The notes under the pieces are model-generated. The model did no database searches, was not told where the DNA came from, and was given only the letters and a program-made list of their open reading frames with translations. Of a DNA stretch of 64,000 nucleotides, positions 1 to 8,223 are shown in pieces. Source of the stretch: Qipengyuania sp. ABI-127-1 (GTDB lineage: Bacteria; Pseudomonadota; Alphaproteobacteria; Sphingomonadales; Sphingomonadaceae). Each line of letters starts with the position of its first letter. Position 1 is the first letter of the stretch. Location: NCBI GenBank assembly GCA_022953095.1, contig JALJCR010000001.1, forward strand, positions 1,832,501-1,896,500, read 5' to 3'. Made by a program: the position numbers and the translations under genes.

Positions 1-648
1 TTCGGTGACGGCACCAGCCCCGAACGTTGGGCCAGCGTGAACGCGGCCTATGCGCTGTGCGATGTCGGCCTCAACCAGTCACCCATCGATCTCGGCACAC
101 CCAATGCTCGCGGCGATGTTCAGCTCGATACCAATTTCGGCGATGCCGACGGCACTATCGCGCTTGGCGAAGAAAAAGTGCAGGTCGACTTCGCAGCCGG
201 GCTCGGCATGAATTCGGGCGGCAAGGAATTCAACCTGATTCAGGTGCATTTCCATACGCCTGCCGAACATGCGGTCGATGGCGAACGCTACCCGCTGGTG
301 GCGCATTTCGTGCATGCCACCGAAGCCGGTGAACTGGGTGTGCTTGGCGTGATGTTCGAAGAGGGCACGGCCAATCCGGCGCTGACCACGATCGTCGACG
401 GTGTCGGTAAAGGCAAGGGAACTGCCGTGTCTTTCGACGTGAACGATATGGTCCCCGAAGAGCTCGACGTCTATCGCTATATGGGCTCGCTCACCACGCC
501 GCCATGCAGCGAAGGTGTGAACTGGCATGTCGCCGAAACTCCGATGACCGCCAGCGCCGAACAGATCGCCGCGATGGAAGCCAATCTTGGTCCCAGCGCC
601 CGCTCTCTACAACCGCTCGGCTCGCGCCTTCTGGTCGCGCCGGAATAA
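1..648 (+). CDS. Alpha-carbonic anhydrase, 5'-truncated by the window edge
   Basis: Zinc enzyme interconverting CO2 and bicarbonate, in this family usually periplasmic. The frame is open from base 1, so the start codon and any signal peptide lie outside the window; 215 residues remain. Visible family marks are NQSPID (fragment residues 25-30), the zinc ligands H83 and H85 in QVHFHTPAEH, the third ligand H102 in VAHFVH, and the substrate-pocket motif SLTTPPCSEG (about 163-172). C20 and C169 sit where the conserved disulfide of exported alpha-type enzymes lies, which fits a periplasmic location. It ends 43 bases from the convergent imuB stop. The family is certain; export is inferred. Confidence 0.93.
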   Translation, partial: FGDGTSPERWASVNAAYALCDVGLNQSPIDLGTPNARGDVQLDTNFGDADGTIALGEEKVQVDFAAGLGMNSGGKEFNLIQVHFHTPAEHAVDGERYPLVAHFVHATEAGELGVLGVMFEEGTANPALTTIVDGVGKGKGTAVSFDVNDMVPEELDVYRYMGSLTTPPCSEGVNWHVAETPMTASAEQIAAMEANLGPSARSLQPLGSRLLVAPE

Positions 649-691
649 GTATTCTGCCACCCGGCCCAGGCGGTCGGGTGGCACTTTATCG

Positions 692-2266
692 TCAGGCGTA
701 TAGCCCCTGCAGATACCAGTTAGGCGGACCGCCGCGCCCGTCGCCGATGATACCCAGGCGGTAAATCCAGTAACGCCGCCCTTTCTCGTCCTCGATCCGG
801 TAATAGTCGCGCAGACGGGCACCTCCGCGCTCGCACCACCATTCTGGTGCGATACGCTCAGGTCCCTCGACGCGCACAACATCATGGACCTGCCCCCGCC
901 AGCGGAAACGCTGCGGATAGCCGTCGGGCGTCGCATAGAGCACCGCGATTTTCTCCGGAGTGTCGAGCAGCTTGAGCGGCCGCGCATGGAAGGCCAATTG
1001 CCCCTGCGAAGCAGGTTCAGGGCTGAGCGGCGGCTGCCAACGCTGCGCTCGCTCGGGGATATGGCTGGCGAACGGCATCGGACGGTTGATCGCCTGTGCA
1101 CCGAGCCGCACCGTCAGCCTGTCGATACAGGCCGCAAGACTGGTTCCACGGTTTTCCGTCGCCGCCTCGATATCGGCCTGCTCCAGCGCCAATGGTTCGG
1201 CCCAGCTGGCGCGCAGGCGCAGCATTTCGATCCCGAAGCCAGCATCTATATCGTCGAGACGGACAGCGAAGAGCCGCACGATATGCTCTGGGTCGCGCGT
1301 GGCCTCGGCCATTTCAAGGCGGCGAACCACCACTTCGTCATCCACGCGCCACAAGCCCAGTTCGAGCCGCCGCGCACCCTGCCCCTGCCCCTCGAGTTCA
1401 CGTGCCATGTCCTCGGCAAGGTCGGCAACCACCCGGTCGAGCAATTCGCGATGCCGGATCGGTTCGACCAGGCGGCGCTGAACCAGCGGCATTTGTTGCG
1501 GGATCACCGGCAATAGTGGTTCGGGTACACGGCCAAACAATTGGTCGAGCCGGATCAGAGGGTTGGCGGCAGGCGATTTACGATTGCGAAAACGCCTCTG
1601 GATCGCATCGCGGCCAATGGTGCCAATCTCGCCCAGGCGCTTGAGGCCGAGGCGGCGCAGAACGGTCAGCACATCCCGATCGAGCCGCAGCGCGGCCACG
1701 GGCAGGTCGGCCAAGGCCCGCTCGATTGGCTCGCCCCGCTCCACAATTGCCCTATCCGGGCCGAAATGGGTCATGGCCCAGGCTGCTCCGGCAGTCGGGG
1801 CGATGGCGGCACGAATGGTCAACCGCCGTCTGGCGAAGGCTTCGTACACATCGTCCAGCAGGCGTTCCTCGCCACCGAACAGATGCGGTACCGCGGTCAC
1901 ATCGACCAACAGGCTATCGGGTACATCGAGCGCCGACCACGGCCCCCAACGCTGAGCCCACACGGCGAGACGCTCGAGAAAGAGGAGATCGCCGGCCGGA
2001 TCGCTCGGCGCGGTGACGATTGCGGGGCACAATGCGCGCGCATCGGCAAGCATCATACCCTGGCGCGCACCAGCGGCAGTCGCGGCGCAATTGACTGCCT
2101 CGATCCGTGGACCATGCGCATGATCCGCAATCAGAACTAAAGGCTCGTCCCGAACAACCTCTGCCTTCCTCCCCTTGCCCATTTGCCAGCGATCCATCGC
2201 CAGCGCGGGAAGCCAGATCGACAGGATACGGCGGGAACGCGATACACCCGCAGGCTGGGCGCTCAC
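692..2266 (-). CDS. imuB: ImuB, catalytically dead Y-family polymerase-like protein
   Basis: Adapter subunit of the bacterial mutasome; family knowledge says it links the beta clamp, ImuA and the error-prone polymerase DnaE2 during translesion synthesis. The protein of 524 residues has the Y-family layout (palm, fingers, thumb, little finger). Its first palm strand reads ILSIWLPALAMDRW, where true polymerases carry the catalytic DxD-type acidic motif, so it is predicted inactive. I chose the GTG at 2266 because it overlaps the imuA stop as GTGA and the homologous N-terminus begins a few residues later; the ATG at 2368 would add 34 residues lying within imuA. It is translationally coupled to imuA. 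dnaE2, often the third gene of the cassette, does not follow here. Confidence 0.9.
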   Translation of the reverse strand: MSAQPAGVSRSRRILSIWLPALAMDRWQMGKGRKAEVVRDEPLVLIADHAHGPRIEAVNCAATAAGARQGMMLADARALCPAIVTAPSDPAGDLLFLERLAVWAQRWGPWSALDVPDSLLVDVTAVPHLFGGEERLLDDVYEAFARRRLTIRAAIAPTAGAAWAMTHFGPDRAIVERGEPIERALADLPVAALRLDRDVLTVLRRLGLKRLGEIGTIGRDAIQRRFRNRKSPAANPLIRLDQLFGRVPEPLLPVIPQQMPLVQRRLVEPIRHRELLDRVVADLAEDMARELEGQGQGARRLELGLWRVDDEVVVRRLEMAEATRDPEHIVRLFAVRLDDIDAGFGIEMLRLRASWAEPLALEQADIEAATENRGTSLAACIDRLTVRLGAQAINRPMPFASHIPERAQRWQPPLSPEPASQGQLAFHARPLKLLDTPEKIAVLYATPDGYPQRFRWRGQVHDVVRVEGPERIAPEWWCERGGARLRDYYRIEDEKGRRYWIYRLGIIGDGRGGPPNWYLQGLYA

Positions 2267-3030
2267 GCCCGTAGCGGCGGATGCCGCAAGCGCAATCCCG
2301 CCGTCCAGTCGGCCCCCACTTCGTCTGCTTTGCGCTGCACCCTGCCCTGCTCTTCGCCCAGCACCCATTCGCCCGGCGCATGCATGCGTGCACGGAATAG
2401 CTCAGCCCGCCAACGCGGTGCTCCGGGGGCCTGACCGTTCCAGCGCGGGGCAGGCGATGGGGCCGAAGACACCTCCCACCGCATGCGCGCAGAAGAGAGA
2501 TCGCGTACCGCATCCAGTCTCACGAGAAACAGGGGCACGCCATGCTTTTCGCTCGTCAGTGTCAGGCGACGCGACGCAGTGAAATCGAGCGCTGTGGGAT
2601 TGCCGACGATTTCCCCGATCACAAAAGCGAGTTCGTGGCAGCGCAGCCCTTCCTCGATGGCGAAGAGAGCATCTTCCGCCTTTTCCGCCCATACATGGAC
2701 GATCCGGGCCTGCACATCTTCGGGCAAGCCCGCGCGGTATGGGCGGCCAACGCGCCGCACCGCTTCGCGTGTCTGGACCCACAACACGCTGCGCCGGTCA
2801 TGCACCTCGCAAGCCTCGGCGCGGGGAAGGCTGCGCCAATCGTCCAGCGCCAAGCTCAGGGCGAATCCCGCTCCCACCCCCTCGCGCGAGGAGGCGAAAA
2901 CCTCGTTGTGCAGCGCGAGACCCTGCCTTGCAGCCAAGCCCGGACACCAACGTATGCTGCGCTGCGCAGAGAGAGCAGCAACGTCTTCGAAGGCTGTGGA
3001 CGGCATGGAGGCAGAGTCGGATCGGGACAT
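2263..3030 (-). CDS. imuA: ImuA, RecA-fold mutasome accessory protein
   Basis: First gene of the SOS mutagenesis pair; 255 residues, usual size for alphaproteobacterial ImuA. Related to RecA/SulA folds and thought to interact with RecA and ImuB. Recognisable segments are the N-terminal region ending in GLALHNEVFASSREGVG (about 36-52), a central strand ending in RRSVLWVQTRE, and the FVIGEIVGNPTALDFTASRR stretch (about 137-156). The classical Walker A lysine motif is not visible, which is common in this family. The ATG at 3030 lies 18 bases downstream of a GTTC-N7-GTTC box, so LexA control is expected. It overlaps imuB by 4 bases. Confidence 0.88.
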   Translation of the reverse strand: MSRSDSASMPSTAFEDVAALSAQRSIRWCPGLAARQGLALHNEVFASSREGVGAGFALSLALDDWRSLPRAEACEVHDRRSVLWVQTREAVRRVGRPYRAGLPEDVQARIVHVWAEKAEDALFAIEEGLRCHELAFVIGEIVGNPTALDFTASRRLTLTSEKHGVPLFLVRLDAVRDLSSARMRWEVSSAPSPAPRWNGQAPGAPRWRAELFRARMHAPGEWVLGEEQGRVQRKADEVGADWTAGLRLRHPPLRA

Positions 3031-3047
3031 AGGGAATCAAGCTGATT

Positions 3048-3062
3048 GTTCCCATTATGTTC
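3048..3062 (-). promoter_or_regulatory. LexA (SOS) box of imuA-imuB
   Basis: Exact GTTC-N7-GTTC on the plus strand (GTTC at 3048-3051 and 3059-3062), the LexA operator of alphaproteobacteria. It stands 18 bases before the imuA start, where it would overlap the promoter. Confidence 0.85.
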
Positions 3063-3118
3063 CATATCCAATCGATTCGCAATTCGTCCTTCCACCGCCC
3101 CGTTCCGGCGCACCCAAG

Positions 3119-3144
3119 GGAACTCTGAATCACGCGCATTCGTT
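3119..3144 (+). promoter_or_regulatory. EcfG-type general stress promoter
   Basis: GGAAC (3119-3123), 17-base spacer, CGTT (3141-3144): an exact match to the alphaproteobacterial EcfG/sigma-T consensus GGAAC-N16/17-CGTT. Its -10 element lies 34 bases before the start of the PNPOx-type stress protein, a family often found in that regulon. Confidence 0.8.
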
Positions 3145-3178
3145 TGAAAACCAAACGTAATTATGAAAGGCGAATTCC

Positions 3179-3664
3179 ATGAAATATTCCGACGGCAATT
3201 CCGAAGAACTCAAGAAAAAATTCTGGTTGGCGCTTGCCGACTCGCCCTTCCTTTTCCTCGAATTGGACGGTCAATCGCAGACATCGGTGCCGATGACCGC
3301 CCAGCTCGACGAAGACGCCAACAGCTCAATCTGGTTCTTCACTCAAAAAAACTCGACCTTTGCCCAGCTCGGCAAGGTCAAGGCCAGCTTTGCCGGTAAG
3401 GATCATGACATGTTCGCCCGCTTCGATGGTACGCTTGCCGTCGAAACCAACAAGGAACGCTTCGACCAATTCTGGAACAATTTCGTCGAGGCCTGGTACG
3501 ATGGCGGCAAGGATGATCCCGACATCCTCTTCCTGCGCATGGATCTTGGTGAAGCCGAAATCTGGAGTGGCGATCTCGGCCTGCTCAACACCGCCAAGAT
3601 GGCGCTCGGCATGAATGTCCATGACGAAGCCGAAGAACGCCACGCGGAATCGGTCGACATCTAA
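3179..3664 (+). CDS. General stress protein, pyridoxamine 5'-phosphate oxidase-like fold
   Basis: 161-residue cytoplasmic protein of the 'general stress protein 26'/PNPOx-like family (split-barrel flavin-binding fold). Typical members bind FMN or FAD, but the in vivo reaction is unknown. Family features are the N-terminal helix LKKKFWLALADSPFLFLEL (residues 10-28), the strand SSIWFFTQKNS (about 49-59), and the C-terminal segment DILFLRMDLGEAEIWSG. The ATG at 3179 is preceded by GAAAGG about 10 bases upstream; a start at 3163 is in another frame and encodes nothing recognisable. It is monocistronic, with an exact EcfG promoter in front and a hairpin behind. Confidence 0.87.
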   Translation: MKYSDGNSEELKKKFWLALADSPFLFLELDGQSQTSVPMTAQLDEDANSSIWFFTQKNSTFAQLGKVKASFAGKDHDMFARFDGTLAVETNKERFDQFWNNFVEAWYDGGKDDPDILFLRMDLGEAEIWSGDLGLLNTAKMALGMNVHDEAEERHAESVDI

Positions 3665-3695
3665 CCGCGACCTCACGCCGAAAATAAGGTGGTCA

Positions 3696-3724
3696 ACGGG
3701 CCGCTCCCCACGGGGGCGGCCCGT
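3696..3724. terminator. GC-rich hairpin between convergent genes
   Basis: Perfect 9-bp stem ACGGGCCGC / GCGGCCCGT with an 11-base loop, just after the stress gene and just before the end of the converging symporter gene. There is only a weak T-rich tail (GTCTTGTATT), so termination is likely but not certain. Confidence 0.5.
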
Positions 3725-3732
3725 CTTGTATT

Positions 3733-5163
3733 CTACGTCCCTAGAATACTCGGGAACAGACCAGTTACCAGAATGGTGGCTACCGCAAGCGGGCACAGCC
3801 AGGCGAGCAGGAAACGCCACACATTGAAGGCCCAGGGCGAGAGGCCTGTCGTCGTACGCAGCAAATTCGCATCCGCCTTCCAGCCAATGAAAATGGAAGT
3901 CAGCAGAGCACCGACAGGCAGCATGACCTTCCCGGTGAAGCCGTCTACCGTGTCGAGAATATCCGTGTTCTCGAACAGCGACCAAAAGCCGAGCGGGCGC
4001 ACATCCGACCAGACATTGTACCCGAGCAAACAGGCGATCCCAATGAGAAACGCGCCGCCACCGAAAATAAGCGCCGACTTCGGACGGCTCCAGCCGCGTT
4101 CGCCGATGCCATAGGCCGTAGGAACCTCCAGCAGCGAAATCGAACTCGTAATCGCCGCCACCAAAATCAGGACGAAGAACAGGAAGCCGAACAGGGCGCC
4201 TGCCGGCATTGCCTGGAAAGCGAAGGGGAGCGTCTGGAAAACCAGCGTCGGCCCGGCTGCGGGATCGAGCCCCACCGCAAGGACGATGGGAAAGATCATC
4301 AGCCCCGCCAGAAGCGCCACGCTGGTATCGGCAACCGCGATCATTGCCGCTGTCGGTCCCAATCCCCCGCCTTCCTTGATGTAAGAGCCATAGGTGATCA
4401 GCCCCGCCACACCCAGCGACAGCGAGAACAGTGCCTGCCCGAGAGCAGAATTCATCACCTGCGGCGTCAGCTTCGACCAATCGGGCGTGAACAGAAAGGC
4501 CACGGCATCACCAATATCGCCCTCGATCGCACCATAGACCACAAGGCCTACAAGCAGGACGAAAAACATTGGCATGAGATAGGTTGCCGCTCTTTCGATG
4601 CCCGAACTGACACCCCGCGCCACGATGTAAAGGGTCGCGCCCATGAACAGGAAGTGGACGCCCAGAAGCAGCCCCGGGTTGGCAAACATGTCTCCCAGGC
4701 GCTGCTGAATCTGTTCCTGGCTTTCACCCACCAGCGCACCGCGGAAGGGATCACCGGCCGCGATGGCGGAGAGAAGGTCGGCACCCATGATGGCAGCGTA
4801 ATAGAGCACCCAACCGGCGACGACCGAATAGAAAGAGACGATCAGAAAAGCCGCCACTGCCCCAATCGCGCCGAAGATCGACCAGCTTGGCGCTACGTGC
4901 GATTGCGCCGCCACACGGCGGATCGAGCCGATCGCATCTGTTTGCCCGACTTTGCCGATGAAAATTTCGGAAAGCACCAGTGGCAGACCCAACAGGAACA
5001 CGCAGCCGATGTAGAAAATCACAAAGGCCCCGCCGCCGCTTTCCCCGGCAAGTGTCGGGAAACGCCAGATATTGCCAAGCCCTACGGCGGCACCGACCGC
5101 CGCGAGGATGAATGCGGTGCGCGAGGACCAGCCCTCGCCCGTCGTAGTCGTGGTGGCGACCAT
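3733..5163 (-). CDS. Sodium-dependent symporter, SNF/NSS family
   Basis: Inner-membrane secondary transporter of the neurotransmitter:sodium symporter (LeuT-like) family, which usually imports amino acids or related compounds with Na+. The signature is AAVGAAVGLGNIWRFP (residues 21-36), which holds the sodium/substrate site in helix 1, followed by GGGAFVIFYIGCVFLLGLPL in helix 2. The 476 residues contain about twelve hydrophobic helices, a normal length. It is divergent from panB and convergent with the stress gene, so it appears to be a single-gene unit. Substrate cannot be named from the sequence. Confidence 0.9.
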   Translation of the reverse strand: MVATTTTTGEGWSSRTAFILAAVGAAVGLGNIWRFPTLAGESGGGAFVIFYIGCVFLLGLPLVLSEIFIGKVGQTDAIGSIRRVAAQSHVAPSWSIFGAIGAVAAFLIVSFYSVVAGWVLYYAAIMGADLLSAIAAGDPFRGALVGESQEQIQQRLGDMFANPGLLLGVHFLFMGATLYIVARGVSSGIERAATYLMPMFFVLLVGLVVYGAIEGDIGDAVAFLFTPDWSKLTPQVMNSALGQALFSLSLGVAGLITYGSYIKEGGGLGPTAAMIAVADTSVALLAGLMIFPIVLAVGLDPAAGPTLVFQTLPFAFQAMPAGALFGFLFFVLILVAAITSSISLLEVPTAYGIGERGWSRPKSALIFGGGAFLIGIACLLGYNVWSDVRPLGFWSLFENTDILDTVDGFTGKVMLPVGALLTSIFIGWKADANLLRTTTGLSPWAFNVWRFLLAWLCPLAVATILVTGLFPSILGT

Positions 5164-5290
5164 GTTCAGATTTTTCCTCTCCAGACGCGGCGACCCCTGC
5201 CGCGTATCACAAGAGCGCCCTTAAACACGCAATTCCGCAGGATTCCAAGCTTCGCTTGGCCATCATCCACGCGCTTGCTAGTGGAGCCGC

Positions 5291-6163
5291 ATGTCGACGA
5301 CCTTTCAGCTCGATACGAGCACCAGCCGGGCCAACCCTACACCCCAGCCGATGAAGCGGCTGACAGTGCCGAAAATCCGTGCGCACAAAGCCGATGGCGA
5401 GACCCGCGACCCACTCGTCATGCTGACCGCATACACCGCACGGCAGGCACAACTGCTCGACGCGCATTGCGATATACTGCTGGTGGGGGATTCGCTGGCC
5501 CAAGTCATCTACGGCCTGCCGACGACCATACCCGTGACGCTGGATATGATGGCCAACCATGCCGCCGCAGTGGTGCGCGGCAGCTACCATTCGGTGGTCG
5601 TGGTGGACATGCCGTTCGGTTCCTATGAACAGTCGCCACAGCAAGCCTTCGAAAGCGCGACCTTCCTGCTCAAGCAATCGGGTGCGGCGGCCGTGAAGCT
5701 CGAGGGCGGCGAACAGATGGCTGAGACGGTTTCCTTCCTCAACCAGCGCGGCATACCGGTCATGGGACATGTCGGGTTGACCCCGCAGGCGGTCAACGTC
5801 CTTGGCGGCTATACCGCGCGGGGGCGGGACGATGCGGAAGCCAAGAAGATCGTCGGCGATGCCAAGGCGCTGGACGACGCCGGTGCATTTGCCATCGTGC
5901 TCGAAGGGGTGCTCGAGCCGATTGCAATCGAGGCCACCAAATCGGTTTCCTGCCCTACCATCGGAATCGGTGCCTCGGCCCAGTGCGACGGACAGGTGCT
6001 GGTGACCGAAGACATGCTCGGCATGTTCGATCGCGTGCCCCGCTTTGTGAAAAAGTACGAAGACATCGCCAGCGTCATCGAAAAAACCGTGGCGCAATAT
6101 GCCGAGGAAGTGCGCGCGCGCAGCTTCCCGACCGAAGACCAGACCTACCAGCCCAAACGCTGA
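5291..6163 (+). CDS. panB: 3-methyl-2-oxobutanoate hydroxymethyltransferase
   Basis: First committed enzyme of pantothenate (coenzyme A) synthesis: transfers a hydroxymethyl group from 5,10-methylene-THF to 2-oxoisovalerate, giving ketopantoate. The cytoplasmic protein has 290 residues with a roughly 25-residue N-terminal extension over the bacterial norm. Motifs are LLVGDSLAQ (Mg2+ ligand D67), DMPFGSY with the second Mg2+ aspartate near residue 106, KLEGG, PVMGHVGLTPQ and the catalytic glutamate in IVLEGV. panC is not adjacent. It is followed after 18 bases by the DUF475 gene and could be cotranscribed with it. Confidence 0.95.
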   Translation: MSTTFQLDTSTSRANPTPQPMKRLTVPKIRAHKADGETRDPLVMLTAYTARQAQLLDAHCDILLVGDSLAQVIYGLPTTIPVTLDMMANHAAAVVRGSYHSVVVVDMPFGSYEQSPQQAFESATFLLKQSGAAAVKLEGGEQMAETVSFLNQRGIPVMGHVGLTPQAVNVLGGYTARGRDDAEAKKIVGDAKALDDAGAFAIVLEGVLEPIAIEATKSVSCPTIGIGASAQCDGQVLVTEDMLGMFDRVPRFVKKYEDIASVIEKTVAQYAEEVRARSFPTEDQTYQPKR

Positions 6164-6181
6164 ATTCAGGGATCTCGAAAC

Positions 6182-7249
6182 ATGGCTACGCTTTGGCGTT
6201 TCTACGGCTTTTCGCTCGTCTTCACCCTGTTCTGCCTCGGTCTTGCGGTGTGGTACGGCTGGGCAAGCACCGCCTCGGTCACGGGCACGTTGTCGCTCCT
6301 CTGGATCGTCGTGGTCCTGTCGGTGCTCGAAGTCTCGCTCAGCTTCGACAATGCGGTCGTCAATGCGTCCGTTCTCAAGGAGATGGACGAAGTCTGGCAG
6401 CGCCGCTTCCTGACCTGGGGCATCGCATTCGCCGTATTCGGCATGCGGATCGTATTCCCGCTGGCGATCGTTGCGATCGCGGCGGGCCTGGGGCCGGTGG
6501 AAACGGTCAATCTCTCGCTGAACGACCCCCAGGAATACGAACGCATCGTTTCATCGGCCCATGTCGGCATCGCCGGTTTCGGCGGCGCTTTTCTCGCCAT
6601 GGTCGGCCTCAAATTCTTCTTCGATCTCGACAAAGAGATTCACTGGATCGCCGTCGTCGAGCGCCACCTCGCCAAATTCGCCGCGCTGCCGGCAGCCGAG
6701 ATCGCATTGCTGCTGCTCGTCCTTTGGGGCATTTCCACAACGCTCGATCCGGATCAGGCACTGACCTTCCTTGTCGCCGGGATTCTCGGTCTCGTGACCT
6801 TCATCGCGGTCGAAGGGATCAACGCCATCCTGGAAATGAAAGAAGAAACCGCCAAGCTTCACGGTGCTGTCGTGCGCAGCGGGCTCGGCGGATTTCTTTA
6901 CCTCAATGTCCTCGATGCCAGCTTCAGCTTCGACGGGGTTATCGGCGCCTTCGCGTTATCCAACAACATGATCGTCATTGCGCTGGGCCTGTCGATCGGC
7001 GCGATGTTCGTCCGCTCGATGACCATCCACCTCGTGCGCAAGGGCACGTTGGCGGCTTATCGTTTTCTAGAACACGGCGCTTTCTGGGCCATCATAGTGC
7101 TGGGCGCGATCATGCTCATTTCGGCGAAGATCCATATTCCCGAAACCGTCACCGGATTGATCGGTGCCATTCTCATCGGCCTCAGCTTCTGGTGGTCGGT
7201 GCGCTATAACCGCCGTCACCCGGACGTGGAGACTGTGCCAGCCGAGTAG
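6182..7249 (+). CDS. DUF475 / TerC-like integral membrane protein
   Basis: 355-residue polytopic inner-membrane protein of the DUF475 family, distantly related to TerC. Two internal motifs resemble the acidic SxDN signature of TerC proteins: EVSLSFDNAVVNAS (about residues 52-65) and ASFSFDGVIGAFALSNN (about 244-260), each embedded in a membrane helix, suggesting an internal duplication and a cation-related role. TerC-type proteins have been linked to metal (Mn2+) handling, but for DUF475 this is only an analogy. Eight or so hydrophobic helices are visible. Its last 68 bases overlap the 3' end of the convergent SBF-like transporter gene. Confidence 0.85.
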   Translation: MATLWRFYGFSLVFTLFCLGLAVWYGWASTASVTGTLSLLWIVVVLSVLEVSLSFDNAVVNASVLKEMDEVWQRRFLTWGIAFAVFGMRIVFPLAIVAIAAGLGPVETVNLSLNDPQEYERIVSSAHVGIAGFGGAFLAMVGLKFFFDLDKEIHWIAVVERHLAKFAALPAAEIALLLLVLWGISTTLDPDQALTFLVAGILGLVTFIAVEGINAILEMKEETAKLHGAVVRSGLGGFLYLNVLDASFSFDGVIGAFALSNNMIVIALGLSIGAMFVRSMTIHLVRKGTLAAYRFLEHGAFWAIIVLGAIMLISAKIHIPETVTGLIGAILIGLSFWWSVRYNRRHPDVETVPAE

Positions 7250-8207
7250 CAATCGGTGCCGCTACGACCAGTTGGAAGAAGTGATAGAGCAGCAATGCGA
7301 TCACGATGAATCCAGCCTCCTCCGGCGGAAACAGAATGGTCGCGAGGGGAGCACCCACAGCAGCGCTTTTCTGCGCTCCGGCGAAAAGAAAGGCGGTACG
7401 GTCGGGCCGTTCCAGCCGGAGCGCTCCGCCGGCCAGCCACGCGCCCAGATTGCCGGCCACGAGAAATGCCGCGACGAGAAGGCCTATGACTGCCCAGTCG
7501 GGACCATCCACGCGCGACCAGATCCCCTGCTCCACTGCCCCGGAAAAAGCGACGTAGATCGCGGCTGAAATCGCAAACCGATCCACCCATACTATCCTTG
7601 GCCCGTGTCGAGCCACGAATGGACCGGTCAGCCCCTGAACCGCCTGTCCGATGGCGAATGGCAGGATCAGCAGCACCATGATCTTGCCGATCGTTTCGAA
7701 ACCCACCCCGCCGCTTCCGCTGCCGCCCAGCGCCAGAAAAATCGGCACCGTGACGAACACGCCCAGAATGTTGAGCAAGGCCGCACCGACCACGGACAGA
7801 GCCACATTGCCTCTCGCCAGCGCAGTGTAAGATGTTGCGGACTGAACCGTCGAAGGAAGCGTGCCGAGATAAAGGAATCCCAGTGCGACAGAAGGCGCCA
7901 ACCACCCTTCGGCCAGCGATGCAAGACCCGCGCCCATGACGGCCATTGCGCCGAACACCCATACAACCAGGGGAAGCAGGAACCGCCAATTCACGAAACC
8001 GGCAATGATATCACGCCGGGCGATACGCATTCCGTTGAGCAGAAACAGAATAAAAATCGCCGCATTCGCAACGGTTTGCGCAACACCTCTTGCGTCTTCG
8101 GTCGCAGGCAACAGCGCGGCAAGAGCGATCGCTGCGGCAAGCATCCGCAGCATCGGATCGGCAAAAACGGTGCGAAATGTCATGGCGTGCAGTTGCCGCC
8201 GGAACAC
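7182..8207 (-). CDS. Bile acid:sodium symporter-like (SBF/YfeH-type) transporter
   Basis: 341-residue integral membrane protein with about ten hydrophobic helices, of the SBF-like family (YfeH type). Marks are ILFLLNGMRIARRDI (about residues 53-67), FLYLGTLPSTVQSATSYTALARGN and the C-terminal FAGAQKSAAVGAPLA motif typical of this branch. The natural substrate is unknown; members have been called sodium-dependent transporters and bile acid symporters without direct proof. The listed start is a GTG at 8207, 17 bases after the TPR lipoprotein gene; an ATG at 8183 is an equally plausible start. It may be the last gene of the PEP-CTERM regulatory operon or an unrelated follower. Confidence 0.83.
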   Translation of the reverse strand: MFRRQLHAMTFRTVFADPMLRMLAAAIALAALLPATEDARGVAQTVANAAIFILFLLNGMRIARRDIIAGFVNWRFLLPLVVWVFGAMAVMGAGLASLAEGWLAPSVALGFLYLGTLPSTVQSATSYTALARGNVALSVVGAALLNILGVFVTVPIFLALGGSGSGGVGFETIGKIMVLLILPFAIGQAVQGLTGPFVARHGPRIVWVDRFAISAAIYVAFSGAVEQGIWSRVDGPDWAVIGLLVAAFLVAGNLGAWLAGGALRLERPDRTAFLFAGAQKSAAVGAPLATILFPPEEAGFIVIALLLYHFFQLVVAAPIATRLAQSPRPGDGGYSAPTTRS

Positions 8208-8223
8208 GACCTTGTCGAGGGGT

